From positions 1 through 64,000 of the forward strand of contig NZ_AXVL01000019.1 of assembly GCF_000482505.1 (NCBI RefSeq): a stretch of DNA of 64,000 nt. The letters are read 5' to 3'. The position numbers and the translations under genes are program-made. The DNA is from Leptotrichia trevisanii DSM 22070. GTDB lineage: Bacteria; Fusobacteriota; Fusobacteriia; Fusobacteriales; Leptotrichiaceae. The number at the start of each line of letters is the position of its first letter. The first letter of the stretch is position 1. Positions 17,743-27,030 of this stretch are shown piece after piece. The notes under the pieces are model-generated. The model was not told the DNA's origin. It saw nothing but the letters and a program-made list of their open reading frames with translations, and searched no databases.

Positions 17743-19437
17743 TTAACTGTAATTTTTATCAAATTTAACTGCTACTTCTTTTCCAAAAAATACTATCCCA
17801 ATTTTCAATACATTCTCAACTCCAGAATTTTTTAATATAGAAGCATATTCTTTCTCTTCAATCTGCTGTAATGCAATATCACACTCATTCTCTAATTTTT
17901 CAAAAATTTTATCTTCACTCAAATTTTCCATTACATTTACAACCTTCAATTCCAAAATAATACCTTCTTTTCTCTTTTCCAGATTTTTAGGCTTCAAAAG
18001 TAAATCATATCTGCCTTTCCCAGCAAAATTATTTGAAGTTATCTCGTATTCATTTTTCAAAATCAAAATTATTCCAAGTATTAAGCCATGATAGAACTGC
18101 TCTTTATAAACTCCGCTTACATCAAATATTCCCACGTTTTCCAATAAAACTTCTTTTAAATATTTCTCAAAATCACTTATATTTCCTTCTCTCAAAGCAT
18201 TTGACATATACAAAAATTTCTCATAATCTTCAAAATAAATTTCTATAAACATTTCTGAGAACATTTTCAATATTTCTTCATTCGGTATTTTTAAATAGCA
18301 CATTCCATCATCTTCGATTTTCTTTCCCAGTGTTAAATATCCGCTGTGAAAAAATAAATTCCATATGTTTTTACTGTAATTTGACTCAAGATTTGAAAAA
18401 GTCATATTTTCATTTATTCGTTTATAAATTTCTTCTCTATTCAAAAGTTTTGAAAAATCATCAAAAATCTCATTTTTCAGTTTTTTTAAATATAATTTTA
18501 TCAATTCATTTCCACTCGTATTTACCCAGTACGGCTTTAATTTTTCATCATTCAGAAAATTAATAATCGACCACGGATTATAAACTTTTATATCTCCAAA
18601 CAAATATCCATTGTACCACTTCTGAACATCTTGCAATTCAAACTCCAAATTAAAATCTTTAAGAGCCTTTTCAACTTCACTTTCCGTAATCCCAAAATAT
18701 TCTGTAAATCTATTGTCTAAAATTGTATGAACTCTTAGATTATTCAATCCAGAAAATATATTTTCCTTTGCAACTCTCAAAATCCCAGTCATAATTCCCA
18801 TTTCCAGATAATTATTATCCTTTAGGACAACTCCATAAAATGTTTTAAAAAAGCTAATTGCTTCTTGGTAATAACCTTTCACGTATGAATCAATTATCGG
18901 CTGATCATACTCATCTATCAGCACCACAACTTTTTTTCCATAATATTCATATAGATATTTTGTTAAATCCAGCAAGGATAATTTCCATGTTGCTTCAGTT
19001 GCTCTGTTAAATAAAATCGAATCATATTTTTCTTTTTTTCTCGCACTTAAATTTTCCTTTACAAATTCAAATTCATCATATAAATCCGAAATTGTATTTT
19101 TTATCATCTCAAACCCATTTTCCCAGCTACTTTCATCATAATTCCTGAATGAAATCGAAATAACTGGAGCTGTCCCCTGCTTTTCAAAATACTCATTTTT
19201 AGAAATTTTTAAATTCTCAAACAGCTTTTTATTTTTATCTTTATTTTCTATATCAAAAAAATATTTTATCATCGACATATTAAGTGTTTTTCCAAATCTT
19301 CTCGGACGTGTAAACAGCTTAACTTCGCCAGGTTCTCCTATAATGCTTTTTATCAATTCTGTTTTATCAAAATAATAGTAATCCCCTTCAATCACTTTTT
19401 TAAAATCTGATATTCCTATTGGCAGTTTTTTCTTCAT
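17743..19437 (-). CDS. AAA-ATPase-like / PD-(D/E)XK nuclease-like protein (DUF1703 type)
   Basis: A 564-residue protein of the AAA_ATPase-like plus DUF1703 family. A Walker A-like stretch RPRRFGKT is at residues 44-51, a Walker B-like LIDEYDQP at 173-180 and a C-terminal PD-(D/E)XK core with Asp478 and Glu496-x-Lys498 (YDLLL ... ILELK). The N-terminus (LPIGISDFKKVIEGDYYYFDKTELI) is diagnostic. These genes are often multicopy in Fusobacteriota and Bacteroidota; the biological role is unknown, though ancestry is shared with mobile-element and defence ATPases. It is alone in its neighbourhood, 41 bases downstream of speB, with a MITE at its 3' side, consistent with an accessory gene. Confidence 0.85.
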   Translation of the reverse strand: MKKKLPIGISDFKKVIEGDYYYFDKTELIKSIIGEPGEVKLFTRPRRFGKTLNMSMIKYFFDIENKDKNKKLFENLKISKNEYFEKQGTAPVISISFRNYDESSWENGFEMIKNTISDLYDEFEFVKENLSARKKEKYDSILFNRATEATWKLSLLDLTKYLYEYYGKKVVVLIDEYDQPIIDSYVKGYYQEAISFFKTFYGVVLKDNNYLEMGIMTGILRVAKENIFSGLNNLRVHTILDNRFTEYFGITESEVEKALKDFNLEFELQDVQKWYNGYLFGDIKVYNPWSIINFLNDEKLKPYWVNTSGNELIKLYLKKLKNEIFDDFSKLLNREEIYKRINENMTFSNLESNYSKNIWNLFFHSGYLTLGKKIEDDGMCYLKIPNEEILKMFSEMFIEIYFEDYEKFLYMSNALREGNISDFEKYLKEVLLENVGIFDVSGVYKEQFYHGLILGIILILKNEYEITSNNFAGKGRYDLLLKPKNLEKRKEGIILELKVVNVMENLSEDKIFEKLENECDIALQQIEEKEYASILKNSGVENVLKIGIVFFGKEVAVKFDKNYS

Positions 19438-19478
19438 TTAACATTCCTCCCTTTTTACCTGGTCAATACCAAACTAGA

Positions 19479-20330
19479 CTATTTATAAATAAACAGCAAA
19501 ATTTCCCTAAGCAGTTTACAAGCTAGTGCCGTAGATTGCCCAGACTGATCATACACAGGAGATAATTCATTCATATCAAGCCCAACAATATTTAACTGCG
19601 AAATTTTTTCTATTGCCTTATGTAGTTCCACAAAAGTAACTCCTCCAGCTTCAGGCGTTCCAGTTCCTGGAAATTCCGATGGATCAAGTACATCTAGATC
19701 CAATGTAAAATACACAGGTTTTCCTTTTAATTTTTCTACAACTTCATCAAGTCCATCAAAATTAAATTTTGTTGTATGAAGATGTTTCTTTGCAAATTTC
19801 CATTCATCTCTTTCTCCACTTCTTATTCCAAACTGAAAGATTCTGTCATCTCCAACAATGTCCCAACATCTTCTAATTACAGAAGCATGTGAATAATACT
19901 GCCCTAAATACTCATCTCTCAAGTCTGTATGTGCGTCAAACTGGATAATGTGCAAATCTGGATATTTCTCGGCAACCGCTTTCACAGCCCCCAGTGTAAC
20001 AGAATGCTCTCCACCAATCATAAACGGAATTTTCCCATCTTTTAAAATTCTTGCTGTTTCATCCTGAATATCCTGTAGTGTACTTTCTGAATTTCCAAAC
20101 GAAAGCTCCAAATCTCCGCCATCAAAAACCTTAATATCCTCCAAATCCTTATCCTGATAAGGGCTATAAGTTTCTATCCCAAAACTCTCATTTCTCATAA
20201 CCGCCGAAGCAAATCTAGTCCCCGGCCTAAATGAAGTTGTACTGTCAAATGGTGCTCCAAAAATAGCTATTTTACTCTCATTATACTCATTGTCGCATCC
20301 TATAAATGTATGTATATTTTTATTTTTCAT
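19479..20330 (-). CDS. speB: agmatinase
   Basis: A 283-residue ureohydrolase that splits agmatine to putrescine and urea. The di-manganese ligands are visible in GGEHS (residues 106-110), DAHTD (132-136) and DLDVLDPS (211-218). Agmatinase rather than arginase is favoured by length and by the genes around it: spermidine synthase is 28 bases upstream, with an arginine decarboxylase-like gene and speD further up. AAGGAG lies about 9 bases before the ATG. The set gives arginine to agmatine to putrescine to spermidine. Confidence 0.9.
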   Translation of the reverse strand: MKNKNIHTFIGCDNEYNESKIAIFGAPFDSTTSFRPGTRFASAVMRNESFGIETYSPYQDKDLEDIKVFDGGDLELSFGNSESTLQDIQDETARILKDGKIPFMIGGEHSVTLGAVKAVAEKYPDLHIIQFDAHTDLRDEYLGQYYSHASVIRRCWDIVGDDRIFQFGIRSGERDEWKFAKKHLHTTKFNFDGLDEVVEKLKGKPVYFTLDLDVLDPSEFPGTGTPEAGGVTFVELHKAIEKISQLNIVGLDMNELSPVYDQSGQSTALACKLLREILLFIYK

Positions 20331-20358
20331 AAATTAATTCTCCTTATTGTTTTTTATT

Positions 20359-21204
20359 CTAGTTATTTATCAAGTCTTTTACATAATTTGGCAATGCAAA
20401 CGCCCCTTTATGCAATTCTGTATTATAATATCTCGTTTCTATCCCAAACTGATTCCATTCATCAGCCTTCAAATCCTCCACAGGATTATATTTTTTTGAA
20501 GCAAATCCGAACAACCAGTGTCCTGATGGATATGTCGGTATATGTAGCTGATAAACTGTTGCAAATGGGAAAACGGCCCTTAACTGTTTGTTTGCTCTTG
20601 CCGTTGCTTTAGCATCTGCCTCATAATATGGGCTTTCGTGCTGATTTACAAGAATTCCATCTTCTTTTAATGCGTTAAAGCAATTTCCATAAAATTCCCT
20701 TGTGAATAAATCTTCTCCAGGCCCGAATGGATCTGTCGAATCCACAATTACAATATCATATTTATTTGTCTTGGAACGTACAAATTTCAATCCATCCTCA
20801 TAATAAATATGAACCCTTTCGTCATCCAGTTTATTCGCTGTCCTAGGCAAATATTCACGGCAAAGATCAACAACCATCTTGTCAATTTCCACCATATCAA
20901 TTCTCTCAATATGTCCATACTTTACAAGCTCACGGACAGTACCGCCATCTCCAGCACCAATCACCAATATTTTCTTAGCCTTCGGATTTACAGCCATAGG
21001 AACGTGAGTTATCATTTCATGGTAAATAAACTCATCCTTTTCTGTCAGCATCATAAATCCATCCAATGTCAAAAACCGCCCAAACTCTGGCGACTCAAAA
21101 ATATCAATTCTCTGAAAATCACTTTTCGTACTAACCAGCTGTTTATCAACTTTTATAGAAAAACGAACATTTTTCGTATGCTCTTCTGTATACCATAATT
21201 CCAT
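20359..21204 (-). CDS. speE: spermidine synthase
   Basis: A 281-residue aminopropyltransferase that joins decarboxylated S-adenosylmethionine to putrescine. The N-terminal beta domain (ELWYTEEHTKNVRFSIKV) precedes a Rossmann domain with the motif VIGAGDGGTVRELVKY and the catalytic-site stretch VDSTDPFGPGEDLF. A C-terminal YNTELHKGAFALPNYV is typical. AAAGGAG lies about 9 bases before the ATG. It is followed at 28 bases by speB, so the two are probably cotranscribed. Confidence 0.95.
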   Translation of the reverse strand: MELWYTEEHTKNVRFSIKVDKQLVSTKSDFQRIDIFESPEFGRFLTLDGFMMLTEKDEFIYHEMITHVPMAVNPKAKKILVIGAGDGGTVRELVKYGHIERIDMVEIDKMVVDLCREYLPRTANKLDDERVHIYYEDGLKFVRSKTNKYDIVIVDSTDPFGPGEDLFTREFYGNCFNALKEDGILVNQHESPYYEADAKATARANKQLRAVFPFATVYQLHIPTYPSGHWLFGFASKKYNPVEDLKADEWNQFGIETRYYNTELHKGAFALPNYVKDLINN

Positions 21205-21363
21205 CTGCTATACTCCTTTCGATTTGTATTATCTATTTTTTATAAAAATCTTACAATAAAAAATATCTAGTATTTTATTTCAATGTTTTTTTCTTTGAAG
21301 CTTTTTTTATAAATTCCTCAAATTTTTTATTGTTTATAATTTTATTCTATTTTCTTACAATCA

Positions 21364-21894
21364 TTAAACGTTTCTCAAATAATTTTCCTTAACCTTAACC
21401 CTGTTCAGCCATCCAGTCAGAAAATCATTCTGAGTTACATTATTTTTAGCAAGAGACTTGTAATATTCACGCTGTAAATTATGATAAACAGTCAAAAATT
21501 TAGAAGAATTAACTTCATTTAAGTATTTCAATGTCATAGGCCCAACTGCTCCATCTACACTAATTACATTTTTCCCATAAACCTTATTCACAGCTTCCTG
21601 AGCCTTTTTAATCCCATATCTTCCAGCATTTACTGAAAAATCAAATATGCTGAGTGCCATTTTATCATTTTTCACTTTGTCCAGTTTTCTTGCCTTATAA
21701 TACTTTTCCTCATAAATTTTCTGTGCCATCGCTTTTGTCAAATCTCTCATATTCCCTTTATATCCACATTCTCTTGCCCGCTCTTTCGTAATTCCGTACT
21801 TTGTTTCCCCGCCTCTATCATTTTCATCATTAGAGTAACTGCCTTCAACTAGTAAAATATAATTAAAAAATTTCAAAAATCTGCTGTCAGCCAT
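21364..21894 (-). CDS. glycoside hydrolase family 108 muramidase (phage-endolysin type)
   Basis: A 176-residue protein with the GH108 catalytic signature around Glu17 (LLVEGSYSNDENDRGGETKYGIT) and a C-terminal peptidoglycan-binding_3 region (AVGPMTLKYLNEVN onward). The family cuts the glycan strands of peptidoglycan and is usually found in phages or with secretion systems. There is no signal peptide, as expected for a holin-dependent or cytoplasm-released enzyme, and no holin or other phage gene next to it. It lies inside the polyamine cluster between the decarboxylase gene and speE. The usual motif has Glu-Gly-Gly; here the residue after EG is Ser. Confidence 0.85.
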   Translation of the reverse strand: MADSRFLKFFNYILLVEGSYSNDENDRGGETKYGITKERARECGYKGNMRDLTKAMAQKIYEEKYYKARKLDKVKNDKMALSIFDFSVNAGRYGIKKAQEAVNKVYGKNVISVDGAVGPMTLKYLNEVNSSKFLTVYHNLQREYYKSLAKNNVTQNDFLTGWLNRVKVKENYLRNV

Positions 21895-21964
21895 TTTTAT
21901 TTCCTTCTTTCATTTATTTTAAGTGGATTCCGCAGACAATGTCTGCATTTTTATTTCAAAAATT

Positions 21965-23428
21965 TCACTCCAAAACAACATTTATCTTCTCAACATGCAT
22001 ATCCTCAGTTCCTGTTAATAGACATCCTTTTTCCTTTGCATATTCAATATAACTTATAATTTCCTCTGTAATTCGCTCTCCTGGTGCCAAAATCGGTATC
22101 CCTGGCGGATAAGCCATAACAAATTCCCCGCTTATTTTACCAGCACTATCTTTTATAGGAAGCATTTCTTTTTCTGAATAAAAGGCTTTTTGCGGCGGAA
22201 GCACAACATCAGGATTTATATATTCGTGATCAAACATTCCCGTTGAATCTTTTGAGTAAAGTCTTTTAATTTCAGCAAGTGAAGAAATTAGCCGCTCTAT
22301 TTCCAAACCTCTGTCCCCCGCCGAAATTATCGCCAAAATATTCCCCAAATCTCCAAATTCAATTTGAATTTCATAATCATCCCGCAAAATATCATAAACT
22401 TCAATTCCAGCAAGCCCAATATCCTTTGTATACACAGATAACTTTGTCGTATCAAAGTCATAAACTGAATCCCCGTCAATCAGTTCCTTCCCATACGCAT
22501 AATATCCACCTAGTTTATTAATTTCATTTCTGGCATATTCTGCAAATTTAACTGTTTTTTCAAAAAGTTCCCTTCCATTTATTGCCAAATTTTTTCTTGC
22601 CACATCAAGTGAAGTCATAAGCAAGTACGATGCACTCGTAGTTTGAGTCAAGTTTATAACTTGCCGAACATAATCAGCATTTATCCGCTCTCCACTTAGT
22701 AGAATCGAACTTTGCGTAAGAGAACCGCCTGTTTTGTGCATACTGATTGCCGCCATATCCGCTCCAGCTTCCATCGCTGAAATTGGTAAATTTTCATCAA
22801 AGTAAAAATGTGCCCCATGTGCCTCATCAACTAACACAAGCATATTATTTTCATGTGCCAATTTTACAATAGATTTCAAATCCGAACAAATCCCATAATA
22901 AGTGGGATTATTCACTAGTATTGCTTTTGCGTCAGGATTTTCATGAATTGCTTTTTTTACATCATTAATTGACATCCCAAGAGATATTCCCAGTTTCTTG
23001 TTAAGCCCAGGATTAATATAAACTGGAATTGCCCCGCAGATTACCATCGCATTAATAGCACTTCTATGCACATTTCTTGGAATAATGATTTTATCCCCAG
23101 CCTTACAAGTCGCCATAATCATAGCCTGCACAGCCCCAGTCGTTCCACTTACCATAAAATAAGCCTCTTTTGCCCCAAAAGCCTCCGCCGCTATATCCTG
23201 TGCCTCTTTAATAACCGAAGTTGGATGACATAAATTATCAAGCGGTTTCATCGAATTAACATCCATCTGCATCGCATCCAGCCCAATAAAATCTCGAAAC
23301 TCCTTATTTCCACGCCCTCCTTTATGCCCTGGTACATCAAATCTCACAACCCTGTTAGAAAGATGATTTTTTAACGCATCAAAAAGAACTGTCTTATTCT
23401 GTCTATCTTTATCAATATTTTTCCCCAT
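21965..23428 (-). CDS. speA: fold-type I arginine (Orn/Lys/Arg) decarboxylase
   Basis: 487 residues when started at MGKNIDKDRQ; AAAGGAG lies 8 bases before this ATG, so the 17 residues upstream are probably untranslated. It is a PLP enzyme of the Orn/Lys/Arg decarboxylase family, short Bacillus SpeA-like form without the N-terminal wing domain. The N-terminus carries RFDVPGHKGG, the PLP-binding lysine is Lys232 in SMHKTGGSLTQSS, and the C-terminal domain ends in the PPGIPILAPGERI motif. Substrate is inferred as arginine because agmatinase (speB) is in the same cluster; ornithine or lysine cannot be excluded from sequence alone. Confidence 0.82.
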   Translation of the reverse strand: MGKNIDKDRQNKTVLFDALKNHLSNRVVRFDVPGHKGGRGNKEFRDFIGLDAMQMDVNSMKPLDNLCHPTSVIKEAQDIAAEAFGAKEAYFMVSGTTGAVQAMIMATCKAGDKIIIPRNVHRSAINAMVICGAIPVYINPGLNKKLGISLGMSINDVKKAIHENPDAKAILVNNPTYYGICSDLKSIVKLAHENNMLVLVDEAHGAHFYFDENLPISAMEAGADMAAISMHKTGGSLTQSSILLSGERINADYVRQVINLTQTTSASYLLMTSLDVARKNLAINGRELFEKTVKFAEYARNEINKLGGYYAYGKELIDGDSVYDFDTTKLSVYTKDIGLAGIEVYDILRDDYEIQIEFGDLGNILAIISAGDRGLEIERLISSLAEIKRLYSKDSTGMFDHEYINPDVVLPPQKAFYSEKEMLPIKDSAGKISGEFVMAYPPGIPILAPGERITEEIISYIEYAKEKGCLLTGTEDMHVEKINVVLE

Positions 23429-23520
23429 TTCTTCAACTCCTTTCATATTTTTTAATTTATTTATAATTTTAAATTCCAAAATTTTTTATTAAACATTTAG
23501 ACAAGTTACATTTACATTTT

Positions 23521-23984
23521 GATTAGTAACTATTTTTTTATAATTTATATATTTTTTCTTTTTATTAAAGCAAAGGGGAACAATCGCCATCCCCTTTGCA
23601 ATCCCCGCTCGTCTAAGCATTTTTTGAAAACAAAAATTAAACTTGCTTCGCTCAAACAGTAATTTTTATTTCCAAAAAATCACGACATTTCTGATTCAAT
23701 TATAATAATTATTTTACTTATTATTTTCATGAATATAATAAAAAATTTTTTATAAATTTCCGAGATTTTAATTTTTCAGTAAAAGACAACATGTTTGAGC
23801 TTTTCTGTTATATTTAAATTAAATAACAACCTTATGAAATTAAAATAACTTTTGTTAAAAGCGAGTTTTGTCTTTTGCTGTAAAATTGAAATTCGAGAAG
23901 CGGGAGTGCAGAGGTATGGCGTTTGATACCTCTGCTTTAAAAAAATTAATATAAATAAAAATAAGAAAAAAACTATTATTAATC
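23521..23984. mobile_element. structured REPIN/MITE-like element, copy 1
   Basis: This fills the gene-free stretch between speA and speD. Imperfect inverted ends GATTAGTAACTATTTTTTT (left) and GATTAATAATAGTTTTTTT (reverse complement of the right end) flank four hairpins. H1: 23570-23579 with 23590-23599, loop ACAATCGCCA. H2: AAAAATTA 23632-23639 with TAATTTTT 23660-23667. H3: 23777-23789 with 23868-23880. H4: 23908-23917 with 23926-23935, loop GGCGTTTG. H1/H2 are the reverse-complement counterparts of H4/H3. Copy 2 at 57518-57953 keeps every stem with different bases. No coding frame. Confidence 0.8.
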
Positions 23985-24051
23985 AAAATACTTTAGAAAC
24001 CAAAATATAAAAAATATTTTTTTTGATATTTAATTTAAGTGTAGAATGATT

Positions 24052-24915
24052 TTAATAGATATTCATTCCGCTATAAATTTCAATCATTTCCTTCCTTAGC
24101 CTATCTGTAATTTCCAGCCTTTTTTTTGGTGCAATTTCATAGACATCCTGATTAAAAAGATAATTTTTTAATTCAATTTCCTTTATAAGCATTTTTGTAT
24201 GAAAAATATTTGACTGATATACATTTACATCAATAGCATCGTATATTTTCAGCTTTTCAGGATCAATATAGTCCTGAATTGAAGTTATGTTGTGATCTGT
24301 AAAAAATTTCTTTCCTGAAATATCCCTTGTAAATCCACGTATTCTGTAATCAATCGTAATTATATCTGAATCAAAGCTGTCTATCAGATAATTTAGTGTA
24401 TTTAATGGTGAAATTTCTCCACAAGTTGCGATGTCAATGTCTACTCTGAAAGTCGAAATTGAATTATCTGGATGGTATTCTGGGAAAGTATGCACTGTTA
24501 TGTGGCTCTTATCCAAATGAGCGTGAACTGTATCAGTATCCTGACTTGCACCACTTTTTTTTACACTATTTTCATCCATCCCAATTTCCTCAAAAAATGG
24601 CTTTCCTCTATTACAAGATTTATCAATATTTTCTGGGCTTATTCTTTCTTCCGCAATCAAAACATTCACAGATGCCCCCTGTGGTTCATAATCCTGCTTT
24701 GATATGTTCAAGACTTGTGCTCCAATCATTTCTGCCACACGGATAAGTATTTTTGTAAGTCTCTCTGAATTATACTGTTCATCAATATATGCAATATAAT
24801 CCTTCTGCTCCCTCTCTGTTTCTGCATAACAAATATCATAAATATTAAAACTTAACGTTTTTGTTAAATTATTGAATCCATATAGCTTAATTTTATTGTT
24901 TTCCAACTCATTCAT
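24052..24915 (-). CDS. speD: S-adenosylmethionine decarboxylase proenzyme, E. coli type
   Basis: 287 residues starting at [18 protein letters not shown] lies about 5 bases before this ATG, while the GTG one codon earlier is a less likely start. The proenzyme self-cleaves before Ser137 (LDKS/HITVH) to make the pyruvoyl group. The downstream block [18 protein letters not shown] and [18 protein letters not shown] matches the long class 1A form of E. coli rather than the short Bacillus/Thermotoga form. It supplies decarboxylated SAM to SpeE. It is separated from the rest of the polyamine genes by the copy-1 structured element. Confidence 0.93.
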   Translation of the reverse strand: MNELENNKIKLYGFNNLTKTLSFNIYDICYAETEREQKDYIAYIDEQYNSERLTKILIRVAEMIGAQVLNISKQDYEPQGASVNVLIAEERISPENIDKSCNRGKPFFEEIGMDENSVKKSGASQDTDTVHAHLDKSHITVHTFPEYHPDNSISTFRVDIDIATCGEISPLNTLNYLIDSFDSDIITIDYRIRGFTRDISGKKFFTDHNITSIQDYIDPEKLKIYDAIDVNVYQSNIFHTKMLIKEIELKNYLFNQDVYEIAPKKRLEITDRLRKEMIEIYSGMNIY

Positions 24916-25124
24916 CACTTCCTCTCCCTTTCCTTCATATTACACTAAAAATTCTTTTAAAAACCAAATAAATCTTTGATTTGAACTCAGTTTTAAAATG
25001 TTACTGCTTCAGTCTTAAAAATTTATTTATTTCTTCCATATTTTTATTCATTTTTGGATTTATTTTTTCGCCAAATTATAACATTTATACGTAATTTTTA
25101 CAATTAAAATTGCAAAATGAATTT

Positions 25125-25160
25125 TCAAAAAAAATCACAGCTAAATTAATAACTGTGATT
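25125..25160 (-). terminator. intrinsic terminator after the beta-propeller-like gene
   Basis: On the minus strand AATCACAG and CTGTGATT form an 8-bp perfect stem followed by a run of eight T. It is directly downstream of the gene ending at 25175. Confidence 0.75.
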
Positions 25161-25174
25161 ACAACAAAAATATT

Positions 25175-26047
25175 TTAAACCATCCTATACTTCACTATCC
25201 TATTCTCACACCCCATCACATAAATTTCATCCTCAATCACACAAATTTTCACAATTCTTTCCTTTAATATTTTTTCCTGTTTTAAAACATTGAATTTTCC
25301 ATCCGTAATTACTAATTCTCCGTTTTCCAAACCAATAAAATATTTCCCTTCAAATTCTTCAATGTATGTTACTTTTCTATCGGAAATTTTTATTGAATTA
25401 TAAAGTTCTTGATCCAGAATGTTCCATATTTCGATTTCACCATCTTCTGTTCCTGCGAAATATTGGAGTCCTACTATTTTTGAATAAGTGTGATTATTTT
25501 CGGTTTTCACTTCAAATATTTTTTTTAATTTATTTTCAAAAATACTTATGGTGTTTATATGTTTATAGTCTTCCCTGAATTTGATTATAACATTTTCCCC
25601 ACTTGTGAAAATTTTGTAATTTCCACTTTTTCTAGTTCTTGTAAGCCTTGTTGAAATAAGTTCCTCAGTATCTACATCATAGGAAAATAGGCAGTTTTTT
25701 TCAATGTAGACAATCCTGCCGCTCGTTATAAAATTCATTACTTTTATAGTATCGTTCGTATCAAATACAAGTTCAACTATTTTCTTTTTATTCCCGTCAC
25801 ACTTGTACACTTTTCCATTCGGAGTGGAAACAAAAAACATGCTTGAAACAAATAACTGATTTTTTTCTTTTATATATTTTATAATTTCACAGTTTTTTAC
25901 TTTCCCGCCACTTTCCTTTTCAAATTTATTTTTATTAAAATATATCAGCTTTTCTCCAGTCGTTATAATACGTTTATTGACTGGTTCCACGCCAAAGTCA
26001 TTTATTCTCGTTCTGTATACAATATCTTCTTCTAAAATTAATTCCAT
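25175..26047 (-). CDS. uncharacterised beta-propeller-like protein
   Basis: A 290-residue soluble protein with no signal peptide or membrane segment. It consists of repeated blocks of about 40 residues of alternating beta-strand character (for example GRIVYIEKNCLFSYDV, LQYFAGTEDGEIEIWNIL, GKYFIGLENGELVITDGKF, DEIYVMGCENRIVKYRMV), which suggests a WD40/PQQ-type propeller, though I do not recognise the family. AAGGGG precedes the ATG. It is 12 bases downstream of a small secreted-protein gene and is followed by a terminator, so the two form an operon. Function unknown. Confidence 0.65.
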   Translation of the reverse strand: MELILEEDIVYRTRINDFGVEPVNKRIITTGEKLIYFNKNKFEKESGGKVKNCEIIKYIKEKNQLFVSSMFFVSTPNGKVYKCDGNKKKIVELVFDTNDTIKVMNFITSGRIVYIEKNCLFSYDVDTEELISTRLTRTRKSGNYKIFTSGENVIIKFREDYKHINTISIFENKLKKIFEVKTENNHTYSKIVGLQYFAGTEDGEIEIWNILDQELYNSIKISDRKVTYIEEFEGKYFIGLENGELVITDGKFNVLKQEKILKERIVKICVIEDEIYVMGCENRIVKYRMV

Positions 26048-26059
26048 TTTTCCCCTTAA

Positions 26060-26599
26060 TTAATACACAATATCTTCAGTCGGATTATATCCGCTATCCT
26101 TCAATGTTTTCCGCATCTGCTCACTTGTTTTTGAGAAAATCTCATTGTTATAATACGTTTTCCAGTCCCCGTCAACCTTATTTGTGTCTAAAATATATTT
26201 AAATAGCATAAAAGTATCTTTTTTAGTTGCATCATAGGCATAAAGTCTGAAAGTATAATATCTTGGTTTTTTCTTTTCATCTTTTTTTGGAATATTTGTA
26301 GGAATTAATTTTGCAATATCATTTTCAAAATCAATTAATATTCTAAAAATATTTTCATAAGTCAATTCTCTTCTTTCACGCATATTATAAACTAATCCCA
26401 CTTCAAGATTATCTATCCCGACATAATAAGTCATAAAATCACGTTCCACATCACAGTAAACATTCCCTTTCAGACGTGAACGGCCTATCAGCTCAATTTC
26501 CTTAGTTACATATATATTCGGCTCTTTTATCCAATTGCAAGTTTTTGAAAATGAAATATTTGATACTAATAAAATAAGTAATATTATTAATTTTTTCAC
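26060..26599 (-). CDS. uncharacterised secreted protein, GTG start
   Basis: A 179-residue protein with a clear signal peptide (KKLIILLILLVSNISFSK, cleavage near residue 19) and a mature part of mixed charge with two early Cys (positions 21 and 49) that could form a disulphide. AGGAGG lies about 4 bases before the GTG start. It shares an operon with the propeller-like protein downstream (12-base gap). I do not recognise the family. Confidence 0.65.
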   Translation of the reverse strand: MKKLIILLILLVSNISFSKTCNWIKEPNIYVTKEIELIGRSRLKGNVYCDVERDFMTYYVGIDNLEVGLVYNMRERRELTYENIFRILIDFENDIAKLIPTNIPKKDEKKKPRYYTFRLYAYDATKKDTFMLFKYILDTNKVDGDWKTYYNNEIFSKTSEQMRKTLKDSGYNPTEDIVY

Positions 26600-26997
26600 T
26601 TTTCCTCCTAATGTTTACAATTTCTAGTCATTTGTAAAAGTCTATAAAACTTTGTTAATACAGCATTCTTAAATTTTGATTTTTATTATTTTTTCTGCTT
26701 TCTGAAAAAAAAGCTCATTTTTTTGTGTATAAATAGTATTATCATTCAATTTTTTAGTCTTTACCTTTACAATTTCCTATTCATAGTTTTATTTAATATA
26801 AATATTTTATAAAAATATACTTATAAATTAATTTGCAAATTTATATTTTTCGATTTTAAAATCATTTTAAATTCATTAGAATAATATTTTTATAACTTTT
26901 ATTTTTTCTTTTATTTTTATTAACATATATCACCAATAAAAGTTTACCATATTTTTTTATTAATTTCAAGATATAACAAAAAGTTAAGTTCTTACAC
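26600..26997. other. gene-free AT-rich spacer
   Basis: About 400 bases with no credible reading frame, RNA or repeat that I can see; strongly AT-rich with homopolymer runs. It presumably carries the promoter of the operon starting at 26599, but no single site stands out. Confidence 0.5.
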
Positions 26998-27025
26998 AAA
27001 AAAGAAAATCAAATTAATGATTTTC
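26998..27025 (-). terminator. terminator of the AEC transporter gene
   Basis: On the minus strand GAAAATCA, loop TTAAT, TGATTTTC then six T, directly after the stop of the gene ending at 27031. Confidence 0.7.
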
Positions 27026-27030
27026 CAGAT

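Noticed and set aside
20310-20612. 100-codon plus-strand frame across the speB-speE junction
   Set aside because: Antisense shadow of two clear enzymes; no ribosome site or family resemblance.
21932-21946. GCAGAC-AAT-GTCTGC hairpin between the decarboxylase and muramidase genes
   Set aside because: It has a T run only on the plus strand, where no gene ends, so it is not annotated as a terminator.
23521-23984. CRISPR array or riboswitch at the repeated hairpins
   Set aside because: There are no regularly spaced direct repeats with unique spacers; the pattern is inverted hairpins, and the element lies between genes of unrelated function in its two copies, which argues against a gene-specific riboswitch.
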